This document shows, in pieces, positions 10,119 through 19,145 of a stretch of DNA of 64,000 nucleotides (positions are counted from its first letter, which is position 1; each line of letters begins with the position of its first letter). Source of the DNA: Corynebacterium pelargi. GTDB lineage: Bacteria; Actinomycetota; Actinomycetes; Mycobacteriales; Mycobacteriaceae. The translations under genes were made by a program, and so were the position numbers. The stretch lies in assembly GCF_014635485.1 (NCBI RefSeq), contig NZ_BMCX01000001.1, positions 241,634 through 305,633 on the forward strand, read 5' to 3'. The notes under the pieces are model-generated. The model was not told where the DNA came from and did no database searches. It saw only the letters and a list, made by a program, of their open reading frames with translations.

Positions 10119-10640
10119 GTGAGTTCGAAGCAAAATAGTTCTGCATCGGTGTTATATGAAGAGCGCCATTGGGTGCCTTGGTACTGGTGGATCGTGGCAG
10201 CCGGCGTGGTGGCGCTCATAACCAGGATGTTTGCCATGAACCGCTCTGCGATCTGGCTCTACGCCCCCGCTGTAGTGCTCAGCGCGCTGGCGCTTTGGAT
10301 TCTCCTCAGCCTTTCTTCCACGCGCATTCGTATTGAACAAGACCCCGACGGCACGCGGTGGCTGAGTTCTGGCGAGGTCAATTTGCCCCATACGGTGGTG
10401 TCGAAATCACTGGTGGTTCCCGAAAGTGCTAAGCGCAACGCGATGGGGCGCCAGCTTGATCCTGCAGCCTTTATGATCTCGCATGATTGGATCAAGGAAA
10501 TGGCCATGTTCGTGCTCGACGATCCCGATGATCCAACTCCCTATTGGCTGGTCTCTTCTAAGGATCCGGCTCGATTGGTGCAAGCATTCGTACCTGATCA
10601 AGCAGAAGCAGCGCTTCGCGCTTCTCAACGATCGCAATAG
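10119..10640 (+). CDS. DUF3093 membrane protein
   Basis: A 173-residue protein with two adjacent N-terminal transmembrane segments (about 22-40 and 48-68) and a cytoplasmic or extracellular C-terminal domain. It belongs to the DUF3093 family (Rv2698-like), of unknown function. It starts at GTG with an AAGGTAAGG stretch upstream. It is divergent from dut and convergent with the DUF4193 gene. Confidence 0.82.
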   Translation: MSSKQNSSASVLYEERHWVPWYWWIVAAGVVALITRMFAMNRSAIWLYAPAVVLSALALWILLSLSSTRIRIEQDPDGTRWLSSGEVNLPHTVVSKSLVVPESAKRNAMGRQLDPAAFMISHDWIKEMAMFVLDDPDDPTPYWLVSSKDPARLVQAFVPDQAEAALRASQRSQ

Positions 10641-10650
10641 CAATACGAAC

Positions 10651-10693
10651 AAAGGCGGCTTCCCACTGTTGATTAAGGGAAGCCGCCTTTGCG
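10651..10693. terminator. Bidirectional terminator
   Basis: A perfect 14-bp stem (10651-10664 with 10677-10690) begins with AAAGGCGGC and ends with GCCGCCTTT. It serves the convergent DUF3093 and DUF4193 genes. Confidence 0.88.
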
Positions 10694-10709
10694 TTGGTAT
10701 CGAGGGCGC

Positions 10710-11003
10710 TTAGGCGCAGTCTTGGCAGATTACAGAACCGTCATCTTCGACGTGATCGATGCGGTTTTTGCGCTGCACGATAAAGCAGCTCGAGCAGGTG
10801 AACTCGTCTTGACGTCGTGGCACCACAGGACCGGAAAGTTCTTCGCCGCTGAGATCTAAGGTAGGCAGATCAAAAGACTCGACGATTTCACCATCATCGT
10901 CCATGTCATCGAGGGAGGCCTCGGCATTTTTCAGGCCCTCGAGGGAGTCGGTCTCCAGCTCATCTTCCACGCCCGCGCGGGGGGCGTCGTAGTCCTTAGC
11001 CAT
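10710..11003 (-). CDS. DUF4193 zinc-ribbon-like protein
   Basis: A 97-residue, very acidic protein of the actinobacterial DUF4193 family (Rv2699c-like). The C-terminal third carries two CxxC pairs (CSSC and CQDC) that look like a zinc ribbon. The N-terminal part is Asp/Glu-rich. ATG 11003 (MAKDYDAP) is the family start; the frame is open six residues further. The function is unknown, and an RNA polymerase- or nucleic-acid-associated role would be a guess from the ribbon. Confidence 0.85.
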   Translation of the reverse strand: MAKDYDAPRAGVEDELETDSLEGLKNAEASLDDMDDDGEIVESFDLPTLDLSGEELSGPVVPRRQDEFTCSSCFIVQRKNRIDHVEDDGSVICQDCA

Positions 11004-11374
11004 GCAGCTCGCTTTCTCCAAGTGGTGATGCGCAATCTTCCAAAGAATGCCACCACGTGCTTTCGCTTAACGTGGCGCATATTAAGCCATCACTGCACTG
11101 TTGTCACTTCCCCTTCGGGCGTGTCGCCAACGGGGGTGATTTGCCCCTCCCCCACCACTGGCCATTTCTGCAGTACACGAGGTCAATTGAGATCTTCTAG
11201 ATTCTCGGCTTCGCTCGCCCCTTGGGGGCGCAATGACACCCCCACCATGTCGCTTTACACTTTGTTTTCCGGTCACGTGAGACTTCTGTTGCTGCGATTG
11301 CTTCACCAATGGTTTTCGCCAGATCCACCACATGAGCTGCGAGCCACGCGCGATGCTTTGTAGACTGCAAAACC
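11004..11374. other. 371-nt gap where suhB lies in relatives
   Basis: There is no convincing gene here. In M. tuberculosis and C. glutamicum this interval holds suhB (inositol monophosphatase) on the minus strand, divergent from ppgK. On the minus strand, about 11280-11367 reads as a helix-like in-frame stretch ([18 protein letters not shown]) that could be an N-terminal remnant, but the frame closes soon after. The direct evidence is the absence; the remnant is speculative. Confidence 0.45.
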
Positions 11375-12130
11375 ATGACGAACATTGGCTTTGGTATCGA
11401 CGTTGGCGGCTCCGGCATCAAAGGTGCCCGGGTAGACCTTGACAGCGGGGAGTTCATCGGCGAACGCATCAAGATTCTGACTCCCCAGCCTGCAACCCCG
11501 GACGCAGTAGCTGAGACGATCAAAGAGATTCTTCACACCGCTGAGTGGGATGGCCCCGTGGGAATCACGCTGCCGAGTGTGGTTCGCGATCAGCGCGCCC
11601 TCAGTGCCGCCAATATCGACGACGCTTGGATCGGCACTGATCTCCAAGCGCTATTTGCGCAACACTTGGGCTCGGATCGCGAGGTTTCGGTGCTCAACGA
11701 TGCCGACGCTGCAGGCCTTGCCGAGGCTCAATACGGCAACCCCAAGGCCCGGGAAGGTGCGGTGATTCTGCTCACCCTAGGCACCGGCATTGGATCCGCC
11801 TACCTTATCGACGGCACCCTGTGCCCCAACACCGAGTTGGGTCACCTCATCGTCGATGGCCAAGAGGCAGAGCATATCGCCTCCTCGGCAGCCAAAGACC
11901 GCGAAGAGCTTTCCTACGGCAAGTGGGCCAAGCGCGTGACCAAGGTGTTGCGAGAGTATGAGCGTCTTTTCTGGCCTTCGCTGTTTATCGTCGGCGGCGG
12001 CATTTCCAGGAAGGCTGATAAGTGGGTTCCGAAATTGAACATCGAAACCCCTGTGGTACCTGCTGAACTGCGCAACCGCGCAGGCATCGTCGGTGCCGCA
12101 ATGGCTGCCCAGCAGCAACTTCGCCCCTAA
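11375..12130 (+). CDS. ppgK: Polyphosphate glucokinase
   Basis: ROK-family kinase of 251 residues that phosphorylates glucose with polyphosphate or ATP. The N-terminal phosphate loop is [12 protein letters not shown] (about 7-18). A second nucleotide motif [12 protein letters not shown] and a sugar-site ELGHL follow. It sits directly before sigA, as in mycobacteria and C. glutamicum. It supports PTS-independent glucose use and polyphosphate turnover. Confidence 0.93.
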   Translation: MTNIGFGIDVGGSGIKGARVDLDSGEFIGERIKILTPQPATPDAVAETIKEILHTAEWDGPVGITLPSVVRDQRALSAANIDDAWIGTDLQALFAQHLGSDREVSVLNDADAAGLAEAQYGNPKAREGAVILLTLGTGIGSAYLIDGTLCPNTELGHLIVDGQEAEHIASSAAKDREELSYGKWAKRVTKVLREYERLFWPSLFIVGGGISRKADKWVPKLNIETPVVPAELRNRAGIVGAAMAAQQQLRP

Positions 12131-12259
12131 GCCTCATGATCTTGGCCGCGTGCTCTTTTTGATTGTTGCTCAGAATTTTTCTCGCCCGGCTCTTGCATTT
12201 GCATAGCGATAGCGACAACAATGAAAACGAAATCTCGGCGGATCTGATACTTGATTGCA

Positions 12260-12293
12260 GCGCCCATCGCAACACGCGTGGGCGTTTTGCTTT
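12260..12293 (+). terminator. Terminator of ppgK
   Basis: The stem CGCCCA/TGGGCG (12261-12266 with 12279-12284) is followed by TTTTGCTTT. Its T-tract abuts the -10 hexamer of the sigA promoter. Confidence 0.6.
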
Positions 12294-12298
12294 ATAAT
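12293..12298 (+). promoter_or_regulatory. -10 element of sigA promoter
   Basis: A perfect TATAAT at 12293-12298 lies 145 nt before the sigA start. No good -35 is visible at the right distance, which is common for housekeeping corynebacterial promoters. The rest of the 12131-12442 gap holds the ppgK terminator, CG-alternating repeats around 12324-12350 and the sigA leader. Confidence 0.6.
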
Positions 12299-12442
12299 GG
12301 CGCTTTGTCCATCGCACGGCAGCTTCTCGCGCGCTTTTCGCGCGCGTTGCAAGTTTTAGCGGAAGTCAGCAGCACGAGCCAATGTCTTCCAATGAGGCTA
12401 GCCGGGCGTACATGAGTGAGAACAGCAACCGAAAGGGCGTAC

Positions 12443-14158
12443 GTGGCAGCCACTGAGCATTCAGATTCTTCCGCAACGGCACGCACTCAAAGCGAGGCCT
12501 CCGTTGCCGAGACTGGTAATGAGGCTCCGAAAAAGACCGTGAAAAAGACTGTGGCCAAGAAAAGCGCACGCAAAGTAGCGCGCAAAGTAAGCCCCAGCGC
12601 CACCTCTGCTGTGGCGAAGGATGCGGAGTCCACGAAGTCTGGCGATCAGGCAGAGCAATCGGCTAGCGCCGAGGTGAGCGAGGCCAAAGCTACAGCCAAG
12701 CCTGCGAAAAAGACGGCTAAAAAGACCGCAAAGAAGGTAAGCAAGAAGGCCGCGAAGACCACCCGCAAGGTGGTAAAGAAGGCTGATGAGATCACCGCTG
12801 CCCAAACTGATTCCGCCGCGGCTCAGGCCGATGATGAGGACGTAGCCGAGAAGGCAGCTCCAAAGAAGGCTACGAAGAAGAGCACCAAGAAGACCACGAA
12901 GAAGGCTGCGAAAAAGACCGCGAAGAAAACAGCCAAGAAGACCACGAAGAAGACGGCAAAGAAAGCCAGCGCCAAGGCCTCAAAGCCTGAAGAGGATCTC
13001 GAACTTCAAGACGATGAAGACGTGCTCGACTCCGAGGCTATCGACGAGGACGACCTGCCGGGCGCCGATGACGACCTCGATGAGGACATCAATGAAGATG
13101 ACCTCGAAGACGACGATGACGAGGACTCTTCCGAGGAAGAAGAAGACGATGGTTCCTCGGTGTGGGATGAAGACGAGTCTGCTGCTTTGCGCCAGGCCCG
13201 TAAGGACGCGGAGCTTTCGGCATCTGCCGACTCGGTTCGCGCCTACCTCAAGCAGATCGGCAAAGTTGCGCTGCTCAACGCCGAACAAGAGGTGTCTTTG
13301 GCAAAGCGCATCGAGGCCGGCCTCTACGCCACCTACCGCATGGAGCAGATGGAAGAGGCGTTTAATAATGGCGACAAGAACGCAAAACTCACGCCTGCCG
13401 TAAAGCGTGATCTACGCGCTATTGCTCGCGATGGCCGCAAGGCGAAAAATCACCTGCTTGAGGCCAACCTGCGCCTCGTGGTGTCCTTGGCAAAGCGCTA
13501 CACCGGCCGTGGCATGGCGTTTCTTGATTTGATTCAGGAAGGCAACCTGGGTCTGATTCGCGCTGTTGAAAAGTTCGATTACACCAAGGGCTATAAGTTC
13601 TCTACCTATGCCACCTGGTGGATCCGCCAGGCCATTACCCGCGCCATGGCTGACCAGGCTCGTACCATCCGCATTCCGGTGCACATGGTGGAGGTCATCA
13701 ACAAGCTTGGCCGTATCCAGCGTGAACTGCTGCAGGATCTGGGTCGCGAACCTACCCCGCAGGAGCTCGCCAAGGAGATGGATATTTCCGAGGAGAAGGT
13801 GCTCGAGATCCAGCAGTATGCTCGCGAGCCGATTTCTTTGGATCAGACCATCGGCGATGAGGGCGATAGCCAGCTTGGCGATTTCATTGAGGATTCCGAG
13901 GCTGTTATCGCGGTCGATGCCGTTTCCTTTACGTTGCTGCAAGACCAACTCCAAGATGTGCTGCACACCCTCACCGAGCGTGAAGCTGGAGTAGTGAAGC
14001 TTCGCTTTGGGCTTACCGACGGCATGCCGCGCACCTTGGACGAAATCGGCCAGGTCTATGGCGTGACTAGGGAGCGCATCCGCCAAATCGAATCCAAGAC
14101 GATGTCGAAGCTGCGCCACCCCTCGCGTTCGCAGGTGCTTCGCGATTACCTCGACTAA
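12443..14158 (+). CDS. sigA: Primary RNA polymerase sigma factor SigA
   Basis: Housekeeping sigma factor of 571 residues. The N-terminal ~175 residues are a lysine/alanine/threonine-rich, histone H1-like stretch with repeated KKTAKKT units. An acidic block follows at about 185-240, then region 1.2 ([14 protein letters not shown]), region 2 ([19 protein letters not shown] and [14 protein letters not shown]), region 3, and region 4.2 ([19 protein letters not shown]). GTG 12443 has GAAAGG 6 nt upstream. The frame is open 27 nt further, but without such a site. The basic/acidic arm resembles that of mycobacterial SigA and is absent from SigB. Confidence 0.96.
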   Translation: MAATEHSDSSATARTQSEASVAETGNEAPKKTVKKTVAKKSARKVARKVSPSATSAVAKDAESTKSGDQAEQSASAEVSEAKATAKPAKKTAKKTAKKVSKKAAKTTRKVVKKADEITAAQTDSAAAQADDEDVAEKAAPKKATKKSTKKTTKKAAKKTAKKTAKKTTKKTAKKASAKASKPEEDLELQDDEDVLDSEAIDEDDLPGADDDLDEDINEDDLEDDDDEDSSEEEEDDGSSVWDEDESAALRQARKDAELSASADSVRAYLKQIGKVALLNAEQEVSLAKRIEAGLYATYRMEQMEEAFNNGDKNAKLTPAVKRDLRAIARDGRKAKNHLLEANLRLVVSLAKRYTGRGMAFLDLIQEGNLGLIRAVEKFDYTKGYKFSTYATWWIRQAITRAMADQARTIRIPVHMVEVINKLGRIQRELLQDLGREPTPQELAKEMDISEEKVLEIQQYAREPISLDQTIGDEGDSQLGDFIEDSEAVIAVDAVSFTLLQDQLQDVLHTLTEREAGVVKLRFGLTDGMPRTLDEIGQVYGVTRERIRQIESKTMSKLRHPSRSQVLRDYLD

Positions 14159-14173
14159 TTCGCTTGCTGCATG

Positions 14174-14214
14174 ACAAAGCGCCGGTTTCCTTTCTGTGGA
14201 AACCGGCGCTTTGT
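14174..14214. terminator. Bidirectional terminator after sigA
   Basis: A perfect 17-bp stem (14174-14190 with 14198-14214), flanked by ACAAAG and CTTTGT, separates the convergent sigA and DUF4190 genes. Confidence 0.9.
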
Positions 14215-14235
14215 GTTGCGGAACTTAAGAAGGAG

Positions 14236-14619
14236 TTATACCCCTGCCTTCTCCTCGATACAGCGCTGGACTTCTTCTGGAGTGTCGTAGCCTGCGCACT
14301 CACCGAAAATATTTGCCAGGAACACCAAGGTGATGACACCGAAGATGCTCACGAGGGTGCCGATGACGATGGCGCCAATAGCGAATCCTTTACGCTTGGC
14401 TTTCGGCTCTGCATACTTCTTCGCCTTCACCAGCGCCACGATGCCAAGCACCACGGCAATCAACCCGGGGATCAGGGCAAAGGAACCGATGAGCAGAATC
14501 GAGATCAAAGAAACAACGGCAACGCCGAGTGCCCAAGCGGCAATGGTGTTGCTGCCTTGATTCTGTTGCAGGGGTTCGTTGTTGTCCGGGTACTGAGCAG
14601 GGTAACCAGGCTGAGTCAT
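14236..14619 (-). CDS. DUF4190 membrane protein
   Basis: A 127-residue protein with a Pro/Gln/Asn-rich cytoplasmic N-terminus (about 1-25), two transmembrane segments (about 27-62 and 78-105) flanking a lysine-rich KAKKYAEPKAKRKG loop, and a short outer tail with two cysteines. It fits the DUF4190 family, of unknown function. Similar proteins are common in actinobacteria, often in many copies. Confidence 0.75.
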   Translation of the reverse strand: MTQPGYPAQYPDNNEPLQQNQGSNTIAAWALGVAVVSLISILLIGSFALIPGLIAVVLGIVALVKAKKYAEPKAKRKGFAIGAIVIGTLVSIFGVITLVFLANIFGECAGYDTPEEVQRCIEEKAGV

Positions 14620-14742
14620 ATGGGCCTTTCTTGATGAAGATTCATGAAGGATTGAGGGACGAGTACCAATCTAGCTTAAGCGCCCCAGCCAAGCTTGGCC
14701 ATCCCCCAATCGTTATGAATCACATCTGAAGAAGGATGGCGG

Positions 14743-16434
14743 CTACCACCGGCGTAGGTAATCGATGCGCTTTTGCAGTTGTTCTGCGGAACAAAGAGCC
14801 GTGGGGGGGCCTCCACACTGCGCGCGAACCTCGGTGTGGATTGCGCCGTGGGGCCTTCCAGTTCTCGAAGCCGCAAGCGCGACCAAGGTATTGAGTTCCT
14901 TCCGCAGCTTGGGAATCTCCTGGCTTGCGACCGAGGCGGCTTCCTCTTTTTGCTCTCGAACAGGTGTGGCCGCCTGCGCCTGAGCGTCTCGGCGATCAAG
15001 TTGCTCGGCCTGACGCTTCCTTAGCAATGCGCGCATTTGCTCTGCATCTAAGAGTCCCGGCAAACCAAGGTAGTCGGCTTCTTCATCGCTACCAGCCAAG
15101 GTGCCGGTGCCGTAGGAGGAACCGTCGTAAATTAAAGAATCCAGCTCCGCTTCAGCGCCGATGGACTCATAGCTGCGCTCTTGAAGATCCTTTTCGCTTT
15201 CCTTCTTGTTTGCTGCGGCGAGCAGGTCATCATCCCAGCCCTCTTTCGGGCGATCTGGTTTACCCAGCACGTGATCGCGTGAGGTTTCCAGCTTCGAGGC
15301 CAATTCGAGGAGCACCGGCACGGAAGGCAGGAACACTGACGCAGTTTCGCCCTTCGCACGAGAACGCACGAAACGTCCGATGGCTTGGGCAAAAAACAAC
15401 GGAGTTGAGGCACTCGTGGCATACACGCCAACGGCAAGTCTTGGCACGTCCACGCCTTCAGACACCATGCGAACAGCAACCATCCACTCGTCGGTGGAAG
15501 CGTCGAATTGCTTGATTCGCTCTGAAGATCCCGCTTCGTCGGAAAGGATGACGGCCACCGGCGTAGAAGAAAGTTTTTCTAAAATCTTCGCATATGCACG
15601 CGCGGTGGTGGTGTCGGTGGCGATCACCAGTCCCCCGGCGTCGGGAATGGTGGCTCGAAGCTGCATCAGTCGCGTATGCGCGGCCTGAAGTACAGCCGGA
15701 ATCCACTCGCCTTTAGGATCCAGCGCGGTCTTCCAAGCACGTGCGGTTTGCTCCGGGCTCATGATTTCGCCCAGCCTTGCGGCGTACTCCTCCCCGGCGC
15801 TGGTGCGCCAGCGGGCCTCGCCGGAGTAAGCAAGAAAGACCACAGGCCGCACCACGCCGTCGGCAAGCGCATTGGAATAGCCATAGGTGTGATCCGCCTG
15901 AGATACCAGGTAACCCTCGGCTGTTTCCTCGTAGCGCACGAAAGGAATTGCCGAATCATCGGAGCGGAAGGGCGTACCGGTAAGCGCTAGTCGACGCTCC
16001 GCGTCGGAATACGCCTCGCGGATACCATCGCCCCAACTCTTCGCATCGCCACCGTGGTGGATCTCGTCCATGATGACCAAGGTGCGTTTGGCTGTCGCCA
16101 ATGCATGATGCTTAAAGGGGTGCATCGCCACTTGGGCATAGGTAACCACCGCACCGTCGTACTGCGGATTGAGTGCGTCGGTGTTTTTGAATTTCGGGTC
16201 CAGCGAAAGACCCACGCGGGCGGCTGCGGCAGACCACTGCACCTTGAGGTGCTCGGTAGGCACAACCACAATGACGCGATCGACAATGCGCTTGGTTTTC
16301 AGCTCCGTGGCTACCCGAAGTGCAAAGGTCGTTTTACCGGCACCGGGGGTAGCGACAGCGAGAAAGTCTTGAGGTGAACGTTCCAGATATTTTCGCAGCG
16401 CCTGCTGCTGCCATAAGCGGAGATCAGAACTCAT
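14743..16434 (-). CDS. DEAD/DEAH-box superfamily 2 helicase
   Basis: A 563-residue SF2 helicase: Walker A ATPGAGKTT (28-36), DEIHH box (123-127), ALTGTPFRSD (motif III) and QAIGRFVRS (motif VI). A C-terminal charged/Gln-rich segment resembles a coiled coil. The layout is like XPB/type III restriction ATPases, but no nuclease or methylase neighbour exists, so restriction is unlikely. ATG 16434 overlaps the DUF3039 stop as ATGA, and this coupling decides the start. Its substrate is unknown. Confidence 0.85.
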   Translation of the reverse strand: MSSDLRLWQQQALRKYLERSPQDFLAVATPGAGKTTFALRVATELKTKRIVDRVIVVVPTEHLKVQWSAAAARVGLSLDPKFKNTDALNPQYDGAVVTYAQVAMHPFKHHALATAKRTLVIMDEIHHGGDAKSWGDGIREAYSDAERRLALTGTPFRSDDSAIPFVRYEETAEGYLVSQADHTYGYSNALADGVVRPVVFLAYSGEARWRTSAGEEYAARLGEIMSPEQTARAWKTALDPKGEWIPAVLQAAHTRLMQLRATIPDAGGLVIATDTTTARAYAKILEKLSSTPVAVILSDEAGSSERIKQFDASTDEWMVAVRMVSEGVDVPRLAVGVYATSASTPLFFAQAIGRFVRSRAKGETASVFLPSVPVLLELASKLETSRDHVLGKPDRPKEGWDDDLLAAANKKESEKDLQERSYESIGAEAELDSLIYDGSSYGTGTLAGSDEEADYLGLPGLLDAEQMRALLRKRQAEQLDRRDAQAQAATPVREQKEEAASVASQEIPKLRKELNTLVALAASRTGRPHGAIHTEVRAQCGGPPTALCSAEQLQKRIDYLRRW

Positions 16435-16670
16435 TTCTTTCGCAAGCCTCGGTACACCCGCTCGCAATCAGGGCACACAGGCGAGCCCGGTTTGGCTTGT
16501 TTTGTTACCGGGAACGTCTCTCCGCACAGTGCTACCACCATTTTTCCTGAGACCGCCGAATCTACGATCTGGTCTTTTTTCACGTAGTGGAAGAACTTGG
16601 GCACGTCTTGATCGTTGCCCAGATCTTCCCGAATTTCTGGCCGTTCGATGGTTTGGGTGCTCGTACTCAC
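16431..16670 (-). CDS. DUF3039 domain protein
   Basis: A 79-residue actinobacterial DUF3039 protein with a likely small metal site: one Cys in ALCGE and a later CPDC. GTG 16670 (MSTSTQTIERPE) is chosen because the family begins there; the open frame reaches 16730 but would overlap the divergent gene's promoter. It is translationally coupled to the downstream helicase through an ATGA overlap, so the two may work together. Confidence 0.8.
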   Translation of the reverse strand: MSTSTQTIERPEIREDLGNDQDVPKFFHYVKKDQIVDSAVSGKMVVALCGETFPVTKQAKPGSPVCPDCERVYRGLRKK

Positions 16671-16728
16671 TCGATCTATCTTGCACCAATCGACCCCCCT
16701 TTGGCTACGCGGACTAGCATTAGACACC

Positions 16729-17298
16729 ATGGACGGCAGAAGCCAGCAGGAACACGATGCTTGCGACGGCAGTGTGCATGAAACACAGGCCGCCGAAATT
16801 CGTGTGTCACACGCAAGGCGTGCGGTGCTCCGGCTTAAAGGGCACAGAGCCGAGCTTGTTACCGACGCCCACCAGAGCCCAGAAGAAAACCGCCTGCATA
16901 GAGAAAAGGTCTACGCGTGGCTCCAGGGTCTACGTATTCCTTTCCTGCTCGCCTCGGGCGTGACCTATGTGTGGTGGCATTCCATCGCGTTATCCGCCGT
17001 ACTCTTTGCCATCTCCATCCCCCTGCCGTGGATTGCTGTGGTGATTGCCAATGGTGTGGGCGAACGCAGGGATTCTCGTACACCGGCGGTGTACAAGCCG
17101 GCGGTCGCGCGTGAATACCAAGCATTTGTACTAGAACAGCACCGCCAAGAACGCGCCTTAGGCCAAGGCAACACTGCTGGCAGTAGCTCCAATGAGCCAC
17201 CGAATGCTCAGGTGGTCGACCACCAAGAAGCACCCGAAGCACCCGAAGCACCCGGGCCTAGCGCTTCAGAACGACACGGCGATTCCCCCGATCGATAG
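16729..17298 (+). CDS. DUF3099 membrane protein
   Basis: A 189-residue protein with two transmembrane segments in the middle (about 70-115), typical of DUF3099. The N-terminal part is soluble and the C-terminal tail is low-complexity, with a short EAPEAPEAP repeat. The ATG at 16729 has no ribosome site, but a TAGCAT hexamer ends 8 nt upstream, so translation is probably leaderless. dtd follows after 14 nt. No function is known. Confidence 0.78.
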   Translation: MDGRSQQEHDACDGSVHETQAAEIRVSHARRAVLRLKGHRAELVTDAHQSPEENRLHREKVYAWLQGLRIPFLLASGVTYVWWHSIALSAVLFAISIPLPWIAVVIANGVGERRDSRTPAVYKPAVAREYQAFVLEQHRQERALGQGNTAGSSSNEPPNAQVVDHQEAPEAPEAPGPSASERHGDSPDR

Positions 17299-17312
17299 GA
17301 GAAATGTAGCTT

Positions 17313-17747
17313 ATGAAAGCAGTGCTCACCCGCGTTAGCGAGGCATCTGTGCGCGTTGATGGTGAGGTCGTTGGCGCGATTTCTTGTCCGGACACCGGTG
17401 GCATTTTGGCGCTGGTTGGCGTTGGGCGCGAAGACGATGAGCAAGCCGTTGCCACGATGGCTCGCAAGATTGCAGAGCTACGCATCCTTGAAGGTGAGCG
17501 CAGCGTGGAAGAGGTGGGCGGCTCAGTGCTGCTGGTAAGCCAGTTCACGCTTATGGGGCGTACCGCCAAAGGCAGGCGACCTTCGTGGTCGGATGCGGCC
17601 CCGGGTGATGTGGCAGCCCCCATGATTGATCAGATCGCTCAACTTTTGAGTGATCGAGGCATCCGGGTTGAACAGGGCCAATTCGGCGCGATGATGGAGG
17701 TGGCCTCGGTGAATCAAGGCCCCTTTACCGTGCTGGTGGAAACCTAA
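17313..17747 (+). CDS. dtd: D-aminoacyl-tRNA deacylase
   Basis: DTD of 144 residues, which hydrolyses D-amino acids (and Gly-tRNA-Ala) from tRNA. Both active-site signatures are present: SQFTLMG (about 73-79) and the C-terminal NQGPFTV, equivalent to the NxGPxT cross-subunit motif. The length is normal. AGGAGA lies 9 nt before the ATG. It is probably cotranscribed with the DUF3099 gene. Confidence 0.94.
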   Translation: MKAVLTRVSEASVRVDGEVVGAISCPDTGGILALVGVGREDDEQAVATMARKIAELRILEGERSVEEVGGSVLLVSQFTLMGRTAKGRRPSWSDAAPGDVAAPMIDQIAQLLSDRGIRVEQGQFGAMMEVASVNQGPFTVLVET

Positions 17748-17853
17748 AGCCGGCTGCTTTCAAAAACGCTCGCGGCGTACAAGCTTTGTTTTCGAAGCTA
17801 TGTTTGACGCAAACCCAGGTCATTCGCGTTTTATTCTTGGCCACAATAGGCCA

Positions 17854-17880
17854 GGAACTTTTTTCTTAGCTCCCGCGTTA
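17854..17880 (+). promoter_or_regulatory. SigH-type promoter of sigB
   Basis: GGAAC at 17854-17858 and CGTTA at 17876-17880 are separated by 17 nt. This matches the ECF SigH pattern (GGAA...GTT) of actinobacteria. It sits 35 nt before the sigB start, and sigB is a known SigH-dependent gene in C. glutamicum and mycobacteria. Confidence 0.65.
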
Positions 17881-17914
17881 CACCAACGTACGCGCCGATA
17901 GCTAGGAGGTCTTT

Positions 17915-18904
17915 ATGACGAGCTCTTCCCTCAAGGATTTCGACACGGAGGAAGTAGACCGCGGGAGTCGTCGAGGGCAGACCAACGACAATCCCTCTGC
18001 AGACCTGGTGAGGGTGTATCTCAATGGCATCGGCAAGACGGCGTTGCTGAATGCAGAGCAAGAAGTCGAGTTGGCTCAAACCATTGAGGTTGGTTTGTAT
18101 GCAGAATATTTGCTCAATGACAGCGACCGACACCTCACCCGCGCGATGAAGCGCGACCTGAAGCACTTGGTAAAGGAAGGGCGCAAGGCACGCTCGCATC
18201 TGCTGGAGGCTAACCTGCGCCTTGTCGTTTCCTTGGCTAAGCGCTACACCAACCGTGGCATGCCATTGCTCGACCTTATCCAGGAGGGCAATCTCGGGCT
18301 GATTCGCGCGATGGAGAAGTTCGACTACACCAAGGGCTTTAAGTTCTCCACCTACGCCACGTGGTGGATTCGCCAGGCCATTACCCGCGGTATGGCTGAT
18401 CAATCGCGCACGATCCGCCTCCCAGTACACCTGGTAGAGCAGGTGAATAAGCTTTCTCGCATCAAGCGAGAGATGTATCAGCACCTTGGGCGCGAAGCCA
18501 CCAATGAGGAGCTGGCAGAAGAGTCCGGCATTGACGAGGCAAAGGTAGAGATGTTGCTTCGTCAATCGCGCGATCCAGTGAGCCTGGATATGCCAGTTGG
18601 CGCCGATGAGGAGGCTCCCCTGGGTGACTTCATCGAGGATTCCGAGGCCACGGATGCCGAAGCCGCGGTGGTTGCATCACTGCGCCACTCCGATATTCGG
18701 ATGGTGCTTGGCACGCTTGAACAGCGCGAACAAGACGTGATTCGGATGCGTTATGGCCTCGACGACGGAGTGCCGCGCACCCTGGATCAAATTGGCCGCC
18801 AGTTTGGCCTTTCCCGTGAGCGCGTCCGCCAGATTGAGCGAGAGGTCATGGCTAAGCTTCGCGACGGCGACCGCGTGGAAAAGCTACGCGCATACGCCTT
18901 CTAG
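17915..18904 (+). CDS. sigB: RNA polymerase sigma factor SigB (group 2)
   Basis: A primary-like sigma factor of 329 residues. It has region 1.2 ([14 protein letters not shown]), region 2 nearly identical to SigA ([17 protein letters not shown]), region 3, and region 4.2 ([18 protein letters not shown]). It lacks the SigA lysine-rich arm. In corynebacteria it drives general stress and transition-phase genes. A strong AGGAGGT lies 5 nt before the ATG, a SigH-type promoter precedes it, and dtxR follows downstream as in C. diphtheriae and C. glutamicum. Confidence 0.95.
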   Translation: MTSSSLKDFDTEEVDRGSRRGQTNDNPSADLVRVYLNGIGKTALLNAEQEVELAQTIEVGLYAEYLLNDSDRHLTRAMKRDLKHLVKEGRKARSHLLEANLRLVVSLAKRYTNRGMPLLDLIQEGNLGLIRAMEKFDYTKGFKFSTYATWWIRQAITRGMADQSRTIRLPVHLVEQVNKLSRIKREMYQHLGREATNEELAEESGIDEAKVEMLLRQSRDPVSLDMPVGADEEAPLGDFIEDSEATDAEAAVVASLRHSDIRMVLGTLEQREQDVIRMRYGLDDGVPRTLDQIGRQFGLSRERVRQIEREVMAKLRDGDRVEKLRAYAF

Positions 18905-18918
18905 CGATACGGCTTCCC

Positions 18919-18952
18919 TATGGCGTGGCTTTGATGCCACGCCATATTTTTA
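18919..18952 (+). terminator. Terminator of sigB
   Basis: An 11-bp stem (18919-18929 with 18936-18946) with a 6-nt loop is followed by TTTTTA. Confidence 0.9.
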
Positions 18953-18975
18953 CCCAGGAATATCACTCTTTCTTA

Positions 18976-19005
18976 TTGAGTTCCTGATATTGATTGACAT
19001 ATACT
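18976..19005 (+). promoter_or_regulatory. Candidate dtxR promoter
   Basis: TTGAGT (18976-18981) and TATACT (19000-19005) are spaced by 18 nt, about 140 nt before dtxR. Confidence 0.45.
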
Positions 19006-19105
19006 TTTAGAAGCGTTGCCTGAGTACGCAGGTGTAAAGCCGCGCGCTACGATGGACTACATGGCGAGGCGTATTCGCCAGCATGTTGACGCACCGCACC
19101 AAGTG

Positions 19106-19122
19106 TTAGCTGAGTAAGCTAA
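19106..19122 (+). promoter_or_regulatory. Palindrome in the dtxR leader
   Basis: TTAGCT and AGCTAA flank a 5-nt centre, 23 nt before the dtxR ATG. It resembles a DtxR box at its ends (TTAG...CTAA), but the spacing is 2 nt short of the 19-bp consensus. It could be an autoregulatory site, another regulator's site, or a leader hairpin close to the ribosome site. Confidence 0.35.
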
Positions 19123-19145
19123 TGCAGGAAGAAGGGTGAAATTTT

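Noticed and set aside
14743-16434. Type III restriction enzyme subunit
   Set aside because: Helicase motifs only; no endonuclease motif and no methyltransferase nearby.
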